From positions 1 through 64,000 of the forward strand of contig JAFGNJ010000024.1 in assembly GCA_016927065.1 (NCBI GenBank): a stretch of 64,000 nucleotides of DNA, written 5' to 3'. The position numbers and the translations under genes were made by a program. The notes below the pieces were generated by a model, which did no database searches, was not told the origin of the DNA, and worked only from the letters and a program-made list of their open reading frames with translations. The first letter of the stretch is position 1. Each line of letters opens with the position of its first letter. The DNA comes from Deltaproteobacteria bacterium (GTDB lineage: Bacteria; Desulfobacterota; B13-G15; RBG-16-54-18). Positions 1-8,134 of this stretch are shown here, one piece after another.

Positions 1-16
1 GTACTTATGTAGATCA

Positions 17-32
17 CGAACGCGAGCGTTCG
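17..32. repeat. Perfect inverted repeat
   Basis: Arms CGAACGC and GCGTTCG flank a 2-bp centre. It lies in the non-coding start of the window, upstream of the SPFH gene promoter. It could be the end of a terminator for a gene left of the window; no T-tract follows, so the function is unclear. Confidence 0.4.
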
Positions 33-84
33 CTCCCTACACACCGTCTGCGGTTGCCGCTCAATTCCGGCGTTATGTGAAAGG

Positions 85-113
85 TTGTCTATCAAGGAAA
101 TACCCTTTATAAT
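85..113 (+). promoter_or_regulatory. Sigma-70-type promoter for the SPFH gene
   Basis: TTGTCT and a perfect TATAAT box are separated by 17 bp, about 45 bp ahead of the first possible start codon of the SPFH-family gene. Spacing and the -10 box are canonical. Prediction from sequence only. Confidence 0.55.
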
Positions 114-206
114 GGTTTTTCAAGCAATCATCAAAAATAGAGGAGAGAGGAGGGGATCTTGATGAAATTAGTTAACGTTAATAAAAATCTTATAAGGGAG
201 GATAAA

Positions 207-1001
207 ATGGGCAGAAAAGAAATTACGTGGGTGGTAGTGGGTATAATAGTATTGTTGATAATTTTAATCTTCAATCCCATCGTGATTGTTCGGGCTGGGG
301 AGCGTGGTGTTGTATTAAATTGGGGGGCGGTATCTGACATCATCTTTGATGAAGGATTCCACTTAAAGGTGCCGGTTTATCAAAAAGTAGAAAAAATGGA
401 TGTGGCGGTACAAAAAGAAGAATATCCGGCATCGGCGGCATCAAAAGACCTTCAGATAGTTTCAACAAAAGTGACTATTAATTATAGATTACTTCCCTCC
501 CGTGTGAATTGGGTATACCAAAATCTTAGAAGAGATTATAGCGCCCGGGTGATTATCCCCACCATTCAAGAATATGTGAAAAAGACGACTGCCAGATATA
601 CCGCAGAGGAGCTTATTACACGCCGAGAGGAAGTGAAGGAGGATTTAAGAATAGCTCTGTCGGATAACCTTGCAAAGAGCTATATTGAGGTAAGAGATAT
701 TTTTATAACCGATTTCAACTTCTCTGACGAATTCAACAAGGCTATCGAAGCCAAGGTAACGGCGGAACAAAGAGCACTTGAGCAAAGAAACATACTTGAG
801 CAGGTTAAATATCAGGCAGAGCAACGAATTGCTTCTGCTAAGGCTGAGGCGGAGGCGATTCGTATTCAAGCGCAGGCCATAACTCAGCAAGGTGGTAGAG
901 ATTATGTGCAGTTGAAGGCCATTGAAAAATGGGATGGGAAACTACCTGTTCAGATGATTCCTGGCGGAGCAGTCCCATTTATTAATGTAAACCCACGGTA
1001 A
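207..1001 (+). CDS. SPFH/prohibitin-family membrane protein (HflC-like)
   Basis: 264-aa member of the SPFH (stomatin/prohibitin/HflK-C) superfamily, which forms large membrane-anchored oligomers that often associate with membrane proteases. An N-terminal hydrophobic segment (WVVVGIIVLLIILIF, about residues 8-24) is a single membrane anchor. It is followed by the SPFH beta-rich domain (AGERGVVLNWG, then STKVTINYRL) and a long Ala/Glu-rich coiled coil (EAKVTAEQRALEQR to AEAEAIRIQAQAI). Start ambiguity: GGGAGG precedes ATG 207, but TTG 159/ATG 162 behind an equally good AGGAGGGG would add 15-16 residues. I prefer 207 because the extension is AT-rich and does not look like family sequence. It stands alone with its own promoter. 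Substrate or protease partner cannot be told from the window. Confidence 0.88.
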   Translation: MGRKEITWVVVGIIVLLIILIFNPIVIVRAGERGVVLNWGAVSDIIFDEGFHLKVPVYQKVEKMDVAVQKEEYPASAASKDLQIVSTKVTINYRLLPSRVNWVYQNLRRDYSARVIIPTIQEYVKKTTARYTAEELITRREEVKEDLRIALSDNLAKSYIEVRDIFITDFNFSDEFNKAIEAKVTAEQRALEQRNILEQVKYQAEQRIASAKAEAEAIRIQAQAITQQGGRDYVQLKAIEKWDGKLPVQMIPGGAVPFINVNPR

Positions 1002-1138
1002 TAGGTTATCCTGAAGCAGTTATAATTAGTTAAGACGTGTGGGCGGTGGAACGGTCGTAAGGCGAACGCGCAAGTGGTGAGAGGCGGCGGAGTGAAAGGG
1101 CAAGTTGCGCTTGTGATGGACGCTGTAAAATCTTTGAA

Positions 1139-1175
1139 CGAGGTGGAGAAAATATCTGACATTTTCTCCACCTCG
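1139..1175. terminator. Long perfect hairpin between convergent genes
   Basis: Arms of 15 bp (CGAGGTGGAGAAAAT and its exact complement) surround a 7-nt loop, midway between the SPFH gene and the convergent CoA-transferase gene. The position suggests a bidirectional terminator. No clear T-run follows on either strand, so Rho-independent termination is not certain. Confidence 0.5.
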
Positions 1176-1212
1176 TTAGTGCAGCAAACATCCCTCCACT
1201 AGAATAAGTATA

Positions 1213-2418
1213 TTAAGCGATTATTTTTTCATGCTTGAGTGATTCTATCTCTTTCCAGCTATAGCCCAACTCCACAAGGATCTCCTCTGTATGTTGGCCA
1301 AGTTCAGGGGTTGCAAAATTAATCTCAGGCTTTATTTCGCTGAGCTTAAATGGTGCACCAGGGGTCTTTCGTTCTTTTTTTGTGATGGGGTCGGTATAGG
1401 ATACAACAAATTCATTCTCAACAACTTGGGGATCGTTCCAAGCTTCCTTCAGGGTTTGAATCGGCGCCCAGACAAGGTCGGTTTTTTCGAAAATATCAAC
1501 CCACTGTGCGAGGTCTTTTTTAAGGAAGGCTTCATCAAGAATCGCCTTAAGTTCCAGTGAGTGTTCGCAGCGCGTGATGTGATCGGAGAAGCGCTTGTCA
1601 TTTTCGTACTGGGTTATGTCAACAGCTTCACAGAAAACGTGCCAAAATTTATCGGTGTGATGCATATTTAATAAAATCCACCTGTTGTCTTTTGTGCGAT
1701 ACGTAAAATTGAGAGGGTTGCCCGGTTTATTACTGTCGTATTGTGGGTAGTCCTTATCCGTAGTCAGGCTCACCTGCAGACAAAGTGCCTCCATAACGGT
1801 AATCATGGAACCAAGGAGTGAGACATCCACTTTTTGTCCCTTTCCCGTTCGTTCGCGATGAAACAGGGCCATCGTTATACCATAGGCCATGCTTATAGAA
1901 GCGACCAGATCACCCATGCCGGGCGGGCAAACCGGGGGGTAGCCGCTTTTATCCTGCAGGATATACATCAGGCCGGACCTTGCAAAAGCAGAGCCGTCCC
2001 ATGCAGGTTTGTCCCGTAATGGGCCCTTTTCACCCCAGGCACCACAGACCGCGTAGATTATCCGAGGGTTGATTCGGCGCAAGGTTTCATAATCGATCCC
2101 CAATTTTTTTTGAGAACGCGGCCTCTGCGCGGTCATAAAAACATCTGCCGTTTTAATGAGCCGGTAAAGAATTTCTCTTCCCTGTTCCTTGTCAAGCCTG
2201 ACAGCCAACCCTCGTTTACCTCTGTTTAACAATTCCACCATCGGATTACTTGTACCCAGAGGGAGGTCCCTGGTCTTATGCACATACCTTACGCCATCTC
2301 CTGATTCAGGGTCTTCCACCTTAATAACATCCGCTCCCATGTCGGAAAGGCAGGTTGCGCAAAAAGGACCAAAGGCCCATCTCGTCGTATCAATCACCTT
2401 TATTCCCTGTAATACCAT
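1213..2418 (-). CDS. Family III (CaiB/BaiF-type) CoA-transferase
   Basis: 401-aa formyl-CoA transferase-like enzyme that moves CoA between carboxylic acids. N-terminal GIKVIDTTRWAFGPFCATCLSDMGADVIKVE is the family signature, and an Asp in GMGDL (about residue 170) matches the position of the acyl-aspartate nucleophile. The start at 2418 is chosen over 2448 because GGGAGGTGAAGAAATG gives a textbook ribosome binding site. It is last in the five-gene minus-strand operon, 34 bp after a second family III CoA-transferase. Paired family III genes occur in BbsEF (benzylsuccinate CoA-transferase), and single ones (FldA) accompany 2-hydroxyacyl-CoA dehydratases. Context therefore suggests activation of a hydroxy or aromatic acid; the substrate is unknown. 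Confidence 0.9.
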   Translation of the reverse strand: MVLQGIKVIDTTRWAFGPFCATCLSDMGADVIKVEDPESGDGVRYVHKTRDLPLGTSNPMVELLNRGKRGLAVRLDKEQGREILYRLIKTADVFMTAQRPRSQKKLGIDYETLRRINPRIIYAVCGAWGEKGPLRDKPAWDGSAFARSGLMYILQDKSGYPPVCPPGMGDLVASISMAYGITMALFHRERTGKGQKVDVSLLGSMITVMEALCLQVSLTTDKDYPQYDSNKPGNPLNFTYRTKDNRWILLNMHHTDKFWHVFCEAVDITQYENDKRFSDHITRCEHSLELKAILDEAFLKKDLAQWVDIFEKTDLVWAPIQTLKEAWNDPQVVENEFVVSYTDPITKKERKTPGAPFKLSEIKPEINFATPELGQHTEEILVELGYSWKEIESLKHEKIIA

Positions 2419-2452
2419 TTCTTCACCTCCCTTCCATATGGCCGCCATAGAT

Positions 2453-3703
2453 TTAGATCACTTCGTCATCCCTCAACCGTTCGATATCTTCCCAGGTATA
2501 TCCGATATCAAGAAGGACCTCTTCAGTGTGTTGTCCGAATTCAGGCGCCGGTCCTTTTGGCCCGACAGTTGCTTTGCTGAACCCAATTGGGAAAGGCTGA
2601 ACCTTGATTTTACCAAGCACAGGGTGATCATACTCAACAATATATCGGTTAGCTATTACCTGAGGATCATTAAAGAGGTCTGGAATACTTTGGACACATT
2701 CCCACGCTACAAAGCGTTTGCCTTGTTCTCTAAAGATTTCCGCCCATTGGTCTCTGGTCTTTTCTGTAAAGAGTTTATCGAGCAGAGCTACTAACTCCTT
2801 GGCGTTGTCTCTTCTTTTCCACTCATCTGCAAACTTAGGATCCTTTTCAAGATGAGGAATACCCATAACGTTACAAAATTGCTGCCAGTATCTGTCTGAC
2901 TGCGGCTCTGCTAAGGCTATCCACTTTTTATCCTTACATTGATAAACATTTGCCAAGGGATTTTTGACCGCCGTTCTTGAGTATCTGCCCATCGTGTGGT
3001 CGCGCAGGGCGGTTAACGATATGTTTGTAAATTGAGACCACATGGCGGAGCCTAACAGCGATGCATTTACCTCTTGTCCCTCTCCTGTGCGCTCCCTCAT
3101 AAAGAGCGCGCTGACAATGCCAAAGGCCGTCATTGTTGCGCCCAGCGTGTCGACAATCGCGCCTGCTATCTGACCGGGAGGGCTATCCTTTTCCCCCGCA
3201 ACGGTCATCAAACCTGATCGTGCTAGTCCCACCGGGTCAAATGCCCGCTTTTCACAATCGGGGCCCTCCGGACCTAAACCTGTGGCCCTGCCGTAGACAA
3301 GTCTCGGGTTATGCTTCGCGAGGGTCTCGTAGTCCACACCTTGTTTTACCGCAACACTCTTTCGATAATTGGTATAGAAAACATCCGATTTCTCTGTAAG
3401 TTTATAAATAATCTCCTTACCCTTTGGCTTATTTAAATCGACGCGGATGCTTTTTTTGTTCCGGTTACTGAACTCAAATACATAATTTATTCCCTGGGGG
3501 CTCATGGTTTTTACCCCTTGAAATGCCGAAATGCCGCGGGAAGGATCGCCTGCCACCCTGTCTTCCAATTTGATTACCTCTGCCCCGAGGTCTCCAAGCA
3601 TAACACCAATGATAGGGCCGTTGCCGAATGTGGCCCATTCAACAGCCCTGATTCCGCTCAGAGCCCCAGGCATTAAATTGCCGGCTTTATCAATAGTGTT
3701 CAT
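2453..3703 (-). CDS. Family III (CaiB/BaiF-type) CoA-transferase
   Basis: 416-aa second CoA-transferase of the same family. It has GIRAVEWATFGNGPIIGVMLGDLGAEVIKLE near the N-terminus, RERTGEGQEVNASLL after the likely catalytic Asp of AIVDTLGA, and the C-terminal FGQHTEEVLLDIGYTWEDIERLRDD shared with its neighbour. The ATG overlaps the stop of the upstream dehydratase-like gene (ATGA), and GGAGGGACAACA lies in front, so translation is coupled. It is divergent from its neighbour rather than a recent copy, consistent with a heteromeric enzyme or two successive CoA transfers. Substrate not identifiable. Confidence 0.9.
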   Translation of the reverse strand: MNTIDKAGNLMPGALSGIRAVEWATFGNGPIIGVMLGDLGAEVIKLEDRVAGDPSRGISAFQGVKTMSPQGINYVFEFSNRNKKSIRVDLNKPKGKEIIYKLTEKSDVFYTNYRKSVAVKQGVDYETLAKHNPRLVYGRATGLGPEGPDCEKRAFDPVGLARSGLMTVAGEKDSPPGQIAGAIVDTLGATMTAFGIVSALFMRERTGEGQEVNASLLGSAMWSQFTNISLTALRDHTMGRYSRTAVKNPLANVYQCKDKKWIALAEPQSDRYWQQFCNVMGIPHLEKDPKFADEWKRRDNAKELVALLDKLFTEKTRDQWAEIFREQGKRFVAWECVQSIPDLFNDPQVIANRYIVEYDHPVLGKIKVQPFPIGFSKATVGPKGPAPEFGQHTEEVLLDIGYTWEDIERLRDDEVI

Positions 3704-5013
3704 TGTTGTCCCTCCTTAAATTCATCTAATTCTTTAAGCCCCAAGCTTTCAAGAAAAAAATCCAGCCGATTTAAGGTTGCGATTTCATTGTAGTCTCTGA
3801 AATCCGCATGACTGCCTTCATATACCATGGTGGGTATTCCGGCATCTTTGAGCTCAACGATCTGTTCTTCCTGTCCAGCGGACAAGGTTTTGCATCCACG
3901 ATCGATCATCAACACCACTCCGTCAACATGCCAATCGTGTATCATTTTTGCCGCTTCTTTTTGATTTACCGTAAGAGTACACCGTGAGGCAGGTAAATAT
4001 CCGAGATACAAATCTGCCAGGGCTTCCAGTGCTGCCTCTCTTGTTGAAATATTCACACCGCGTTCATGAGGCATCTTGGCCGCTTCCCAGGTTCCGTCTT
4101 CATGGATCATCCAGGCGCCCATTGAAGTGAAGGCCCCATCGCCTCCGATAAAAGAAGCACCGTATTTCCACGGTTCTTTAAAGATGTTCAGGGCGTAGAA
4201 AGGCGGCAGGAACTGGTGAAACAGCCTGGCAGTTTCATAGGGTGTCGCTGAAATTCCTTTTGCCACTCTTTCTTTTACCTCATCAAAGAGGATCCTATAT
4301 AATGTTACGGTCTCTCTTTTATGTCGTGAGGTTATATTGGGAATCCTCAGCGACCACATTTGTCGGTAGTCTAACGGAGATGGTATTGTCTTTGTCATTT
4401 CGCATATTCTGGCCCACAGCACCATACATTCCCATTCATTTTGAACCGCATTGATGAATAGCTCATCGTTAAATTTTCTATCAGTCTTTTTTTCCATCCA
4501 TTCGATGGCTTCCTGCATTTCCGTAGTCAAATAAGCACGCGTATTTCCGCTGTCTTTTGTGGGGAACTCAAGATTAAGATAAGGTATCCCCAGCTCTTCA
4601 CTTACAATCTGGCCGGTCTTGCTCATGGCGTAACATGCCGCAGGCTGTAAAATAAAGTCAGGCTTTACTGTATCTCCTTTTGGGCTTTTTTCGGTCAAGC
4701 CCATGTAGAGCTGGCCGAGATGGCAGCGCATTGAGGCGCATATATCCCGTTTGAATCCCTTGCTTTCAGCAGTATTAAAACATGTAAGGGCCTTCTCTTT
4801 GTCCCTCAATATCCCCGTATAGTACGGGCCGTATGACGGATTTGCATAGTCCCCAAACCCGGCGCACAATGCCAGAAACCATTCAAAAATACCCATGACA
4901 ACCAGATCGCCCTTTTCCCCAGCCTTCCATGTATGTTTGAAATGATCTCTGCGCAGTTCCTTCATCATGGGCCAGCAGTCAAGCAGCGCGGTTTTGTATT
5001 TTGTTTTATTCAT
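3700..5013 (-). CDS. Benzoyl-CoA reductase BcrB / 2-hydroxyacyl-CoA dehydratase (HgdB family) subunit
   Basis: 437-aa protein of the HgdB/BcrB/BcrC family (2-hydroxyglutaryl-CoA dehydratase D-component), which binds an Fe-S cluster and makes one-electron reductions of CoA esters. Length and the N-terminal run (KTALLDCWPMMKELR, then AGFGDYANPSYGPYY) resemble BcrB-type subunits. C-terminal VDGVVLMIDRGCKTLSAGQEEQIV and GIPTMVYEGSHADFRDYNE are the usual second-domain motifs. The start codon directly follows the TAA of the partner subunit gene. It could be class I benzoyl-CoA reductase-like or a dehydratase such as phenyllactyl- or hydroxyisocaproyl-CoA dehydratase; these cannot be separated by eye. 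No activator ATPase gene is seen nearby. Confidence 0.85.
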   Translation of the reverse strand: MNKTKYKTALLDCWPMMKELRRDHFKHTWKAGEKGDLVVMGIFEWFLALCAGFGDYANPSYGPYYTGILRDKEKALTCFNTAESKGFKRDICASMRCHLGQLYMGLTEKSPKGDTVKPDFILQPAACYAMSKTGQIVSEELGIPYLNLEFPTKDSGNTRAYLTTEMQEAIEWMEKKTDRKFNDELFINAVQNEWECMVLWARICEMTKTIPSPLDYRQMWSLRIPNITSRHKRETVTLYRILFDEVKERVAKGISATPYETARLFHQFLPPFYALNIFKEPWKYGASFIGGDGAFTSMGAWMIHEDGTWEAAKMPHERGVNISTREAALEALADLYLGYLPASRCTLTVNQKEAAKMIHDWHVDGVVLMIDRGCKTLSAGQEEQIVELKDAGIPTMVYEGSHADFRDYNEIATLNRLDFFLESLGLKELDEFKEGQQ

Positions 5014-6159
5014 TTAATAAGTATCCACACGCAGCATGTCGATGAGGGACTCGACTCTTGTTCTTATTTGCGCCATCGAGATAGGGGCATCGATTTCAAT
5101 AACCACGCTGGGGATATGAAGCTCTTGCAAACCTGATTCTATAGCCGGTAAGTCATATTGATGTGGCTCGCAGAATTTTTGGAGTATTATTACAGCAGTT
5201 TGGACTTTAAATTCTTTGATTAAACCAAGGATATGGGGTAAGCGCCGTCTGAGAGGGAAATCTTTTGTCGGGCACGGTGGTCTCTCTATATACCGTTTTG
5301 CTATTGCTCGTAAACGATCCTCGTGTGGGGTGATTTCTCCCCAAAAATATCTGCTGCCCACGCAGTGGTCATCAATAACGATATTTGCGCCCCATGACTC
5401 GATGGCTCTTAATAGGTCGATGTCATTATTTTCACTGCCCAACACCATTAACCTTATTGCAGGCTCAACGTTATTTTTGCCATCCGACAATTGAGCGAGG
5501 ACCTCTTTCAGGATATTATTGTGTTCTGATTTATCCATGAGCTGGCTGGCCAGTACGGTCTGCATGGCTTCAGATCCCGCCAGCATCGGAGGCTCGTACT
5601 TTCTTAATTCATATAATGCCTTCATCAGTTGACGGTTCTTGTTATAGGTCTCAATAGCTCTATCGAGTGCCTCGGTTGTAATGGAGGCGCCAGTCCACGT
5701 CTCAAGAGAACTTTTAAATTCCTCAAATTCTCCAACCAGGCACGTGTCTGCTGATGTACTCTGAAGAGAACCCGGTATAAATAAGTAATGCCAGAAAGAG
5801 AGCGGAATATGTTTTACCCAGGCGGCAAACACCTCCTGTGTATGGAAACAGGAAGCACCCAAAACAACACCGTCGAGGTAATCATAATTCCCTAAAAGCC
5901 CCTCAGCCAAACAGTTCCTGCTGAACGGGCACCATTTATTACGTGAACAGAGTCTATCGGTTATTGTCTGAGGCTCATTGTTACCGATGATCCTCACAGG
6001 AAGGATATTTGCCGCACAAATTATTTCCTCAGGTACATACGTGCAAAAGTAGCCTATTACTTTACCGCCTGTTTTTGCTTTCCATTTTTTAGCGTACTCA
6101 TGACGATCCGTAACAATTTCGCGGAAAGGTCTAAATATCTTTGGCCTGGATATATTCAT
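5014..6159 (-). CDS. Benzoyl-CoA reductase BcrC / 2-hydroxyacyl-CoA dehydratase subunit
   Basis: 381-aa partner subunit of the same family. The N-terminal GGKVIGYFCTYVPEEIICAANILPVRI is diagnostic of HgdB-like subunits. Probable cluster ligands lie in CSRNKWCPFSRNCLAEG and GASC. Domain 2 has IRLMVLGSENNDIDLLRAIE and CVGSRYFW. The size pattern 381 + 437 aa parallels BcrC + BcrB. It follows the TetR gene by 17 bp. The Shine-Dalgarno is weak, suggesting partial coupling to the regulator gene. Reaction inferred: ATP-driven reduction or dehydration of an acyl-CoA made by the downstream CoA-transferases. The exact substrate is unknown. Confidence 0.85.
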   Translation of the reverse strand: MNISRPKIFRPFREIVTDRHEYAKKWKAKTGGKVIGYFCTYVPEEIICAANILPVRIIGNNEPQTITDRLCSRNKWCPFSRNCLAEGLLGNYDYLDGVVLGASCFHTQEVFAAWVKHIPLSFWHYLFIPGSLQSTSADTCLVGEFEEFKSSLETWTGASITTEALDRAIETYNKNRQLMKALYELRKYEPPMLAGSEAMQTVLASQLMDKSEHNNILKEVLAQLSDGKNNVEPAIRLMVLGSENNDIDLLRAIESWGANIVIDDHCVGSRYFWGEITPHEDRLRAIAKRYIERPPCPTKDFPLRRRLPHILGLIKEFKVQTAVIILQKFCEPHQYDLPAIESGLQELHIPSVVIEIDAPISMAQIRTRVESLIDMLRVDTY

Positions 6160-6176
6160 TTCATTATGTGGTTTAG

Positions 6177-6740
6177 TTAGTGCTTGACAATTAACCGAAA
6201 TAAGATATCTGAAACCTCTTCCAGAGTTAGGGCCCCTTCCTCTTTAAACCATCTCGGAACAGAATTGAGCATGCCGAGAATACCAAAAGATACAATCTTC
6301 GCATTCATGCCTTCAAAGTAGCCCTTTTCTTTCATTTGAATCACAATTTTCTCAAAATATTTTTCGTAATCTTTTCTTCTTTTCTCGTATATTTTTCTGT
6401 ATTTCGTCGGCAATATCTCGAGTTGGTTCAAATAGATATTTAACCCACTTATATCCTGCACTACCGATTGAAGATGATTTGCAAAAAACGCCTTCAGTTT
6501 TTCCTCAGGCTCCAAATCTTTTGCATCGAGTATCTTGTCGAGCCTTGTTGAAGCGATACTTGTCGAACCCTCAAGAATATATACGAGCAGCTCTTTTTTG
6601 TTTCTTAAATAGTGGAAAAGCGTGCTTTTATGTATTCCGACTTTATCCGCTATTTTTTGCAGGGATGCAGCTTTATACCCTTCGGTACCGATGATTTCCC
6701 GTGCAGCTTCAACTATTTTGTCGTGTTTATTGTCTCTCAT
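6177..6740 (-). CDS. TetR-family transcriptional regulator
   Basis: 187-aa TetR-type repressor. The N-terminal helix-turn-helix is clear (EAAREIIGTEGYKAASLQKIADKVGIHKSTLFHYLRNKKELL, residues 10-52), followed by an all-alpha ligand domain. It is the first gene of the minus-strand operon with the CoA-transferases and dehydratase-like subunits. An operator-like palindrome overlaps the operon promoter, so autoregulation and induction by an acyl-CoA or acid intermediate are likely. Ligand unknown. Confidence 0.92.
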   Translation of the reverse strand: MRDNKHDKIVEAAREIIGTEGYKAASLQKIADKVGIHKSTLFHYLRNKKELLVYILEGSTSIASTRLDKILDAKDLEPEEKLKAFFANHLQSVVQDISGLNIYLNQLEILPTKYRKIYEKRRKDYEKYFEKIVIQMKEKGYFEGMNAKIVSFGILGMLNSVPRWFKEEGALTLEEVSDILFRLIVKH

Positions 6741-6770
6741 ATTATTAATCCTAATTTATTATTAATAACC

Positions 6771-6786
6771 AACCAACTGTTTGGTT
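6771..6786. promoter_or_regulatory. Probable TetR operator
   Basis: Near-perfect palindrome AACCAACTGTTTGGTT, of the size and composition typical of TetR-family operators. It overlaps the -10 box and start region of the promoter for the TetR/dehydratase operon, so binding would block initiation. Confidence 0.65.
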
Positions 6787-6813
6787 TATAACATAAACCA
6801 GAAGTGCTGTCAA
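6785..6813 (-). promoter_or_regulatory. Sigma-70 promoter of the TetR/CoA-transferase operon
   Basis: On the minus strand TTGACA and TATAAA are separated by exactly 17 bp, about 45 bp upstream of the TetR start codon. The -10 box overlaps the palindromic operator. Confidence 0.7.
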
Positions 6814-6963
6814 CAGAATCATCTCAGTGGCACATAACTGGTCCATTGGTCAGTGCCCCTCTATCATACTTTTCAGGTGGCGGTATCCGCCATTTGATGC
6901 ACTCCTCACATTTCTCTTTATTAAAAAACTCTATAATATTAGATATTTATAATAGTACGGGTA

Positions 6964-6980
6964 TTGGCACATTCCTTGCT
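6964..6980 (+). promoter_or_regulatory. Sigma-54 (-24/-12) promoter
   Basis: TTGGCAC-N5-TTGCT, with GG and GC separated by exactly 10 bp, is an essentially perfect RpoN site. Predicted initiation is about 17 bp before the ATG of the first REC-PATAN-roadblock gene, whose ribosome binding site (AGGATAGGAG) lies in between. Confidence 0.82.
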
Positions 6981-7007
6981 GAATCAATATCACAAGGATA
7001 GGAGATC

Positions 7008-8117
7008 ATGGGGAAGAAAAAATCATCAATTCTCGTGGTAGATGACGAAGAGTCCATGGTATTCAGCATACAGGACTATCTCAGTGCGTATGCTGAGTGC
7101 TTAGGCGCTACAAGCTATGATGATGCTATCGCTATCCTGAAGGATAACGAGGGGATATCTTTAGTGATCTCGGATATCAGGATGCCGGGCAAAGATGGAT
7201 TTAATCTCTTAATGTGGCTTCGAGAAAATCGTCCCCAGGCGAAGGTGGTTATGATCACGGCCTATGGTTCTCCTTCGGTGAGGGCATTGGCTAAACAAAA
7301 AGGCGCAGTAATGTACCTTGAAAAACCCCTCGACCTCAAACAACTCCTACAGTTGGTGAGGCAGGTAATGGAGCACAGGGGGTTTTCGTTGACCTTGAGT
7401 GATATGGAACTTACCGATGTGCTGCAATTTCTTTCCTTTTCGAATAAGGCAGCGAGAGTACAGGTATTCAACGCTCAAGGTGAAGAGGGTGAAATCAGCC
7501 TCGAAGGAGAGAAGGTATACCGAATCGAAAGCAGAAAGAATGTGGGTGAGGAGGCATTTTATGAGATCATGAGTTGGGAAGGTGGTAGATTTGAAGTTTA
7601 CCCTTTGGACAATGCAAAGAAGTCCTTCGCAGGTGAAAAGCTGTCTGTTCCCCTCTCTTTTCTTCTCCTTGAGGAGGCCAGGAGGAGGGATGAAGCCGTT
7701 TTAAATAATGAGAAAAATGAAAAGAAAAACATTACCGAAAAGGAGGAAAGTACTATGGATATAGGCAAGGAATTGGCAGAGTGGCAGATAGGTGTAGATG
7801 GATTTGTAGCTTCAGCCTTCATAAAGGCGGATGGAACGTATGTTGCTGGGACTAGTAATTTACCCGATGTCGACCTCTCTGTTCCTGCCGCCTATTGTGC
7901 CAAGGCGCTCAATTCCATCGTGGAGAACTTAGATGCTACCAAGCGGGGACTGTGGAGGGAGGTTTTAATCACTACCGAGACCCATTATATGATTTGGCAG
8001 AAACTCACCGACGACATATTTTTATCTCTTACCGTGAACAAAGACCAGGGTAATCTGGGTATGGGTCGCTTGCAGATGCAGCAATTGGGCAAAAAAGTGA
8101 TCAAAGAGCTGCCCTAG
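7008..8117 (+). CDS. Response regulator: REC + PATAN (DUF4388) + roadblock-like domain
   Basis: 369-aa three-domain cytoplasmic signalling protein. Residues 1-120 are a receiver with acidic pocket VVDDEE, phosphoacceptor D56 in ISDIRMPGKDG and the conserved Lys in YLEKPLD. Residues about 125-230 are a PATAN-type domain (MELTDVLQFLSF, GEEGEISLEGEKVYR). The last 120 residues (MDIGKELAEW onwards) match a roadblock/LC7-like fold, a family that regulates small Ras-like GTPases such as MglA. A sigma-54 promoter lies directly upstream. The linker codons EKEESTM contain AGGAGG followed 8 nt later by an in-frame ATG. Paralogues lie at 8913 and 16532. Output partner unknown. Confidence 0.9.
   Translation: MGKKKSSILVVDDEESMVFSIQDYLSAYAECLGATSYDDAIAILKDNEGISLVISDIRMPGKDGFNLLMWLRENRPQAKVVMITAYGSPSVRALAKQKGAVMYLEKPLDLKQLLQLVRQVMEHRGFSLTLSDMELTDVLQFLSFSNKAARVQVFNAQGEEGEISLEGEKVYRIESRKNVGEEAFYEIMSWEGGRFEVYPLDNAKKSFAGEKLSVPLSFLLLEEARRRDEAVLNNEKNEKKNITEKEESTMDIGKELAEWQIGVDGFVASAFIKADGTYVAGTSNLPDVDLSVPAAYCAKALNSIVENLDATKRGLWREVLITTETHYMIWQKLTDDIFLSLTVNKDQGNLGMGRLQMQQLGKKVIKELP
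7741..7757 (+). promoter_or_regulatory. Internal ribosome binding site and in-frame start
   Basis: AGGAGG followed after 8 nt by an in-frame ATG within the inter-domain linker. Initiation here would give a free 120-aa roadblock-like protein (7755-8117). A similar arrangement occurs in the paralogue at 17232-17245. Confidence 0.6.
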
Positions 8118-8134
8118 GTAGAGAGGAAGTACAT

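Noticed and set aside
159-206. N-terminal extension of the SPFH protein from TTG 159/ATG 162
   Set aside because: A good ribosome binding site exists, but the added 15-16 residues are AT-rich and precede the typical charged N-terminus; kept as an alternative only.
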